DNA from: JALRAP01 sp046302815
GTDB taxonomy: Bacteria; Bacteroidota; Bacteroidia; AKYH767-A; OLB10
Length of the DNA: 9,058 nucleotides
NCBI GenBank assembly: GCA_046302815.1
Contig: JBKCHO010000136.1
Location: 1 to 9,058, forward strand
Direction of reading: 5' to 3'
Both the position numbers and the translations under genes were made by a program. This document shows positions 5,781-9,058 of this stretch, piece after piece. The notes below the pieces were generated by a model. The model did no database searches. It was not told where the DNA came from and saw only the letters and a list, made by a program, of their open reading frames with translations. Numbering within the stretch: the stretch's first letter is position 1; each line of letters opens with the position of its first letter.

Positions 5781-6653
5781 TTAAGCAATTGGAATTTTAT
5801 TGTTAAACATCGCGCCTACCCATTCATCCTGAGCCCTATTGTCGAACAAACCCATTCCTCCCTCAGGGAAAAAAGTGCATTCACCTAAAAACAATTTATT
5901 CTCAACCACATAAAAATCTACACGAACAAACTCAAATGACTTAGAAATCAAAGATGCTATTTCAATCATCTGATTCAATAAAATAGGTTGATTGATCATA
6001 GAATTTGGCCTTGGGTAAATCATACCCAAATCCAACAAATTCCAATCCAAATCATAAAAGGCACGCTTATGTCCATTGAACCGGTCGATATCTACCTGGA
6101 TAAACTTAGCAACACCATTAAAGCAATAAACTTTATAATCATTAATATTATCGCCTAAAAATTCCTCAACCACTAACATTGGAGTCATCTTTGAATAGTG
6201 TCGTTCTCTGGAATAAAAATAAGAGTCCACAGTGAACCAATAGCGAATTGTATCCAATACTTGTTTAGTCATCAACTCTTCATGTGAAACTAAAACCAAG
6301 TTCATACCACTACCCCGGTTCATTTTGACAATGCAAGGAAATTTTAAATCTGAACCAATAAGTTCATCCACATCCTTGAAAACTCCGATAAGCGGTACAA
6401 AACACGCAAAATCATACCGTTGTTTAAGCCATTTGCTCATTTTAGACTTGTCGGCAAGTAACATCATTTCCGGTTCAAGGTTCAAACCTTTTATTCGGTT
6501 TATTTTACCAAAAAATGAATTTTCGGATAACTGATAATATGATTTCTTGAAGCGAAAGGCATTTGTGAATCGTATTAATACCAAAAAGATAGAATCAGGA
6601 AGCCAACCTAAACCATAGCGAAAAATGAAATATTTAAACTTTTGACGATTCAT
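5781..6653 (-). CDS. TupA-like ATP-grasp ligase
   Basis: This 290-residue soluble protein fits the TupA-like ATP-grasp family often found in surface-polysaccharide loci and thought to form amide or peptide bonds on cell-surface polymers, as TupA does in teichuronopeptide formation. Residues seen are the nucleotide-binding stretch FPCIVKMNRGSGMN (105-118, K110 and the G-x-G loop), the acidic hinge VVEEFLG (161-167, E163/E164), NDYKVYCFNG (171-180), DIDRF (188-192), FVRVDFY (242-248) and GECTFFPEGGMG (257-268). The last two carry the Asp and Glu expected to bind the metals. The N-terminal 50 residues are a basic, aromatic region like that preceding the domain in relatives. The start is ATG 6653-6651, overlapping the polymerase gene by 20 bases, so coupled translation is likely. 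The substrate, an amino acid or peptide joined to a sugar acid or amino sugar, is inferred and not shown. Confidence 0.85.
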   Translation of the reverse strand: MNRQKFKYFIFRYGLGWLPDSIFLVLIRFTNAFRFKKSYYQLSENSFFGKINRIKGLNLEPEMMLLADKSKMSKWLKQRYDFACFVPLIGVFKDVDELIGSDLKFPCIVKMNRGSGMNLVLVSHEELMTKQVLDTIRYWFTVDSYFYSRERHYSKMTPMLVVEEFLGDNINDYKVYCFNGVAKFIQVDIDRFNGHKRAFYDLDWNLLDLGMIYPRPNSMINQPILLNQMIEIASLISKSFEFVRVDFYVVENKLFLGECTFFPEGGMGLFDNRAQDEWVGAMFNNKIPIA

Positions 6654-8079
6654 TGGTATTGGATCCTGCCAAAGCCATCATATCTAAATCAACATCTTCT
6701 TTCCTCTGTCTTCGAATTGTTGCTGGATTATAAACCACATTCGAACATCCAACTCCAACAATCAATGGGGTTACGAATGTCCTTAGAGCAGAGTGGAAGG
6801 TGGTATATACTCCGATAGAAAAAAAGATAAACAAAATTGATCTGAGGATAACATTCTTGTTTTTCCGAAGGATATTGAATCCAACCAAAACCAGCAAAAT
6901 GATATAAGCCAGTCCGAATGAGCCATGTTCAGCTAGTAATCTACTGGCTTCAATGTGTGCAGTGATATCTTCCGTATTTTCCCGTAAATGCTTAGAGGCG
7001 GCCACTCCTACTCCGAAAATCGGGTTTTCAGCCCAGAGTTTCAAATCTCCGTTGAATATCTTATACCTACTCGTAGTGATTACATTGAAATCCTTATCCT
7101 TGGTGCCTTTCATGGTTCCTACCGTTTCACCAGCATAACGAAGTGCCAGATTCCCACCTGTAATTTCATTAACAGTAATAAAAGTAACAGCTATCAAAAT
7201 GAAGCCTGGAATCAGGTATTTTCGGACATCGGGTATCCTGTTTCGTATTCGATACTTGCGATCGATAAATATCGTCATTACCGTTAACATGATCACTCCT
7301 AGCGCACCTCCAAGCATGCCACCTCTAGAAAAAGTCAACAAACCCTGAAATACGAAAAATACCAGGATTCCCGCATCCAACAATCGGTTACCTGACCAGC
7401 GCCAATCGAAAATCCAAAAAATGAATATCAAGAACATTCCTAAACCAATTACTGTAGACACTTGGTTTGGACCAAAACCGCCGCTTGCAGCTGCGTTCGC
7501 ACCTAAACTGAATTGAATGCTGTCCAAATCAGGAGTTTTGATGAATGTACAAACTAAAGCAGCAAACATTGGATACAACATCAATTTCAAAAGCTTCTTG
7601 AATTGATCGAATGACAAGCTCAGACTACTGAAGAAGATAATTGCCAATGCCACATTAATGGCCCCAAGCCCGTTAAATACCACTTCCAGAAAATAAACCT
7701 CATCACTGTCGGCAAACAAAAATGAGGGCAATATCATAAACAACATAAGTATTCCGTTGCGCTCCTTATTTGCTCCAGAAAATATCCCAAGAATCAGCAA
7801 AAAGAACATCATGTATTTACTAACTTCATAAGGCACATAGGGGAAAGCATTGGAAATCCTGGCAATAAGTTCAAACGATGTCATATAACTGATCACCATG
7901 GCAATCGAATACAACCGGTTAGGTACTGATGGTTGGAACATCGCTGTACCAGAGTTAATAGCTACGAAATAAAACCTTGCGATAAGGGGCCATGTAGAAA
8001 AAGCGACCATAACGCCTAAACCAGCATGAATCAGGAACCAAAACAGAGAACTTCTTGAGTATGCAATGCGATATACCAT
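6634..8079 (-). CDS. O-antigen polymerase/ligase family membrane protein (Wzy/WaaL-like)
   Basis: This 481-residue inner-membrane protein has about twelve hydrophobic segments and a large loop at about 304-387. It belongs to the O-antigen ligase/polymerase superfamily, whose members join undecaprenyl-linked repeats (Wzy) or pass the chain to lipid A core (WaaL). Signature elements are GGFGPNQVS (200-208), the FSRGG motif (250-254), SRYK (337-340), NPIFGVG (352-358) and AHIEASRLLAEHG (374-386). H375 in the last is placed like the catalytic His of WaaL-type enzymes. Its position among repeat-unit transferases favours a Wzy role, but ligase and polymerase are hard to separate by sequence. The start is ATG 8079-8077, sharing one base with the TGA of the upstream GT4 gene (TGATG), a typical stop-start coupling. 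The tail after about residue 453 is polar and probably cytosolic. Confidence 0.9.
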   Translation of the reverse strand: MVYRIAYSRSSLFWFLIHAGLGVMVAFSTWPLIARFYFVAINSGTAMFQPSVPNRLYSIAMVISYMTSFELIARISNAFPYVPYEVSKYMMFFLLILGIFSGANKERNGILMLFMILPSFLFADSDEVYFLEVVFNGLGAINVALAIIFFSSLSLSFDQFKKLLKLMLYPMFAALVCTFIKTPDLDSIQFSLGANAAASGGFGPNQVSTVIGLGMFLIFIFWIFDWRWSGNRLLDAGILVFFVFQGLLTFSRGGMLGGALGVIMLTVMTIFIDRKYRIRNRIPDVRKYLIPGFILIAVTFITVNEITGGNLALRYAGETVGTMKGTKDKDFNVITTSRYKIFNGDLKLWAENPIFGVGVAASKHLRENTEDITAHIEASRLLAEHGSFGLAYIILLVLVGFNILRKNKNVILRSILFIFFSIGVYTTFHSALRTFVTPLIVGVGCSNVVYNPATIRRQRKEDVDLDMMALAGSNTNESSKV

Positions 8080-9058
8080 CAGGCCTGATTCGTACGCATT
8101 TCGTTCAATTTATTGTAATATAAATTCCAAAAATGGTTCATATTTATTGAAACATCGAAATTGGATTCGGCATATAGCCGATTCGTAACAGAAATAGAAT
8201 TGCATTTGGATTGATTTGACAAAACCATTTGCAAGCAATGATGGAGATCGGTTGAGCTTCCATTCTCGAATAAGTATCCGTTAACACGATGGGTGATATT
8301 TTCTCGATTAGCAGGCAAATCAGTCACAATCGGAATACAACCGCATGCCATAGCCTCCATCAAGGATGATGAAAACCCCTCGGTGCTTGGAGCTGAAATA
8401 TAAATCCTACTCATCTTCAACAAGGCAACCAATTCATTTTGATCCAAACGACCATGAAATACAACGCTATCGGCTATTCCCAAGCGATTCGATAATTGCT
8501 CCAATGGTTGCCGCTGACTTCCATCTCCTACAATATGCAGTTTGATCCCATCATTGTCTTTTTTTAAAAAGGAAAAAGCTTGGAGTATCAAATCATGTCG
8601 ATAATACAATTCGAGAGAACGAGTAACAATCATATGTATTGGCTGTACCGGCTTGGATTCAAAGTGTTCATATTTGAAAACAGATAAATCAATGCCTTTG
8701 GCACCAACGATGATTTTTGAAGGGTCTGTTCCAATAGATTGCATATGAAGAAGCATTGTTTGACCCCAAGCATGAATCAAGTCGGATTTCCGATAAACCT
8801 GATTCTGAATCCAACCTTTAAAATTTTTTGAAAAAAATGTATTGGGAAACAAATCCGTTGCCCCTTGTTGTGCAACTACCCTGAGTTTGGCCCGTTGGAA
8901 TAAGGCCAGGAAACCATAGCTAGTGCTTCGCTCAGCCAAAACGATGTCGTAAGCTGGTCCCCGATTTAACAATAAAGAAAACCATTTGAATGAAAATGAA
9001 ATAATCCTGGATAATCTTGAGCCTTGTTTGGGAAGCTCATAGGTATCTATATCAAGGC
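8079..9058 (-). CDS. GT4 family glycosyltransferase, 5' end outside the window
   Basis: This is the C-terminal 325 residues or so of a GT-B fold retaining glycosyltransferase that probably adds one sugar of the repeat unit on the cytosolic side. The reading frame is open to the right edge: codons upstream of TTG 8972 read in frame to 9056 with no stop. That TTG (before AAT-CGG, LNRG) is therefore internal, and the true start lies outside the window. Visible elements are AWGQTMLLHMQSIG (coding bases about 8768-8730), VGAKGIDLSVF (about 8705-8673), the donor-domain IVGDGSQRQPL, HGRLDQNELVALL, and EGFSSSLMEAMACG near 8381-8340. The last holds the E-x7-E signature that binds the nucleotide sugar. 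The end (TGA 8081-8079) is fused to the start of the polymerase gene. Donor and acceptor cannot be assigned. Confidence 0.92.
   Translation of the reverse strand, partial: LDIDTYELPKQGSRLSRIISFSFKWFSLLLNRGPAYDIVLAERSTSYGFLALFQRAKLRVVAQQGATDLFPNTFFSKNFKGWIQNQVYRKSDLIHAWGQTMLLHMQSIGTDPSKIIVGAKGIDLSVFKYEHFESKPVQPIHMIVTRSLELYYRHDLILQAFSFLKKDNDGIKLHIVGDGSQRQPLEQLSNRLGIADSVVFHGRLDQNELVALLKMSRIYISAPSTEGFSSSLMEAMACGCIPIVTDLPANRENITHRVNGYLFENGSSTDLHHCLQMVLSNQSKCNSISVTNRLYAESNFDVSINMNHFWNLYYNKLNEMRTNQA

Noticed and set aside
6325..6534. Plus-strand open frame of 69 codons
   Set aside because: It is antisense to the conserved ATP-binding part of the ATP-grasp gene.
6953..7287. Two overlapping plus-strand open frames of 61 and 99 codons
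   Set aside because: Both are antisense to the loop of the polymerase gene holding NPIFGVG and the catalytic-like His; neither shows protein-like motifs.
8970..8972. TTG as the start of the rightmost glycosyltransferase
   Set aside because: The frame continues upstream without a stop to the window edge, and the fragment lacks the N-terminal part of a GT4 enzyme, so the true start is outside the window.

Overview
The window is one leftward (minus-strand) run of eight tightly packed genes for surface polysaccharide assembly (O-antigen, capsule or exopolysaccharide). The gene set, the weak or missing Shine-Dalgarno sequences, and the family look of several proteins (an O-antigen polymerase with GGFGPNQVS, an epimerase/reductase paired with a WecA/WbpL-type initiating transferase) suggest a member of the Bacteroidota. 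This is inferred from the proteins; no rRNA or other taxonomic marker is present.

In order of transcription (right to left) the genes are: a GT4 glycosyltransferase cut by the right edge (8079-9058); a multi-spanning Wzy/O-antigen-ligase-like polymerase (6634-8079); a TupA-like ATP-grasp ligase (5781-6653); a GT-C-like membrane glycosyltransferase candidate (4457-5770); a GtrB/ArnC-type polyprenyl-phosphate GT2 (3532-4470, start moved from 4578); a WbuB-like GT4 glycosyltransferase (2296-3501); an acyltransferase-3 family O-acyltransferase (1104-2303); an NAD-dependent epimerase/reductase of the WbpV/WreQ type (218-1117); and the start of a WecA/WbpL-type polyprenyl-phosphate sugar-1-phosphate transferase (1-210) whose frame is broken at a cluster of homopolymers. 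Counting both edge-cut genes this makes nine reading units, eight of them read normally.

Junctions are overlaps of 1, 20, 14, 8 and 14 bases, or gaps of 10, 30 and 7 bases, so the run behaves as one operon with probable translational coupling. There is no gene-free stretch longer than about 30 bases, and no internal promoter, terminator, RNA gene, mobile element or CRISPR array was seen.

A working model: the reductase makes a UDP-linked 6-deoxy-amino sugar (QuiNAc/FucNAc type), the initiating transferase loads it on undecaprenyl phosphate, the two GT4 enzymes extend the repeat, and the Wzy-like protein polymerises it. The GT2 plus GT-C-like pair could add a lipid-delivered side sugar, the acyltransferase could add O-acetyl groups, and the ATP-grasp enzyme could add an amide-linked amino acid or peptide. 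No Wzx flippase is visible. The most notable points are the homopolymer frame break in the initiating transferase (possible phase variation, mutation or sequencing error), the low-complexity tract standing where a ribosome binding site should be upstream of the TTG-started WbuB-like gene, and the ATP-grasp/GT-C/GT2 block as a possible decoration module. Otherwise this is a recognisable polysaccharide locus, and I do not claim a wholly new system.
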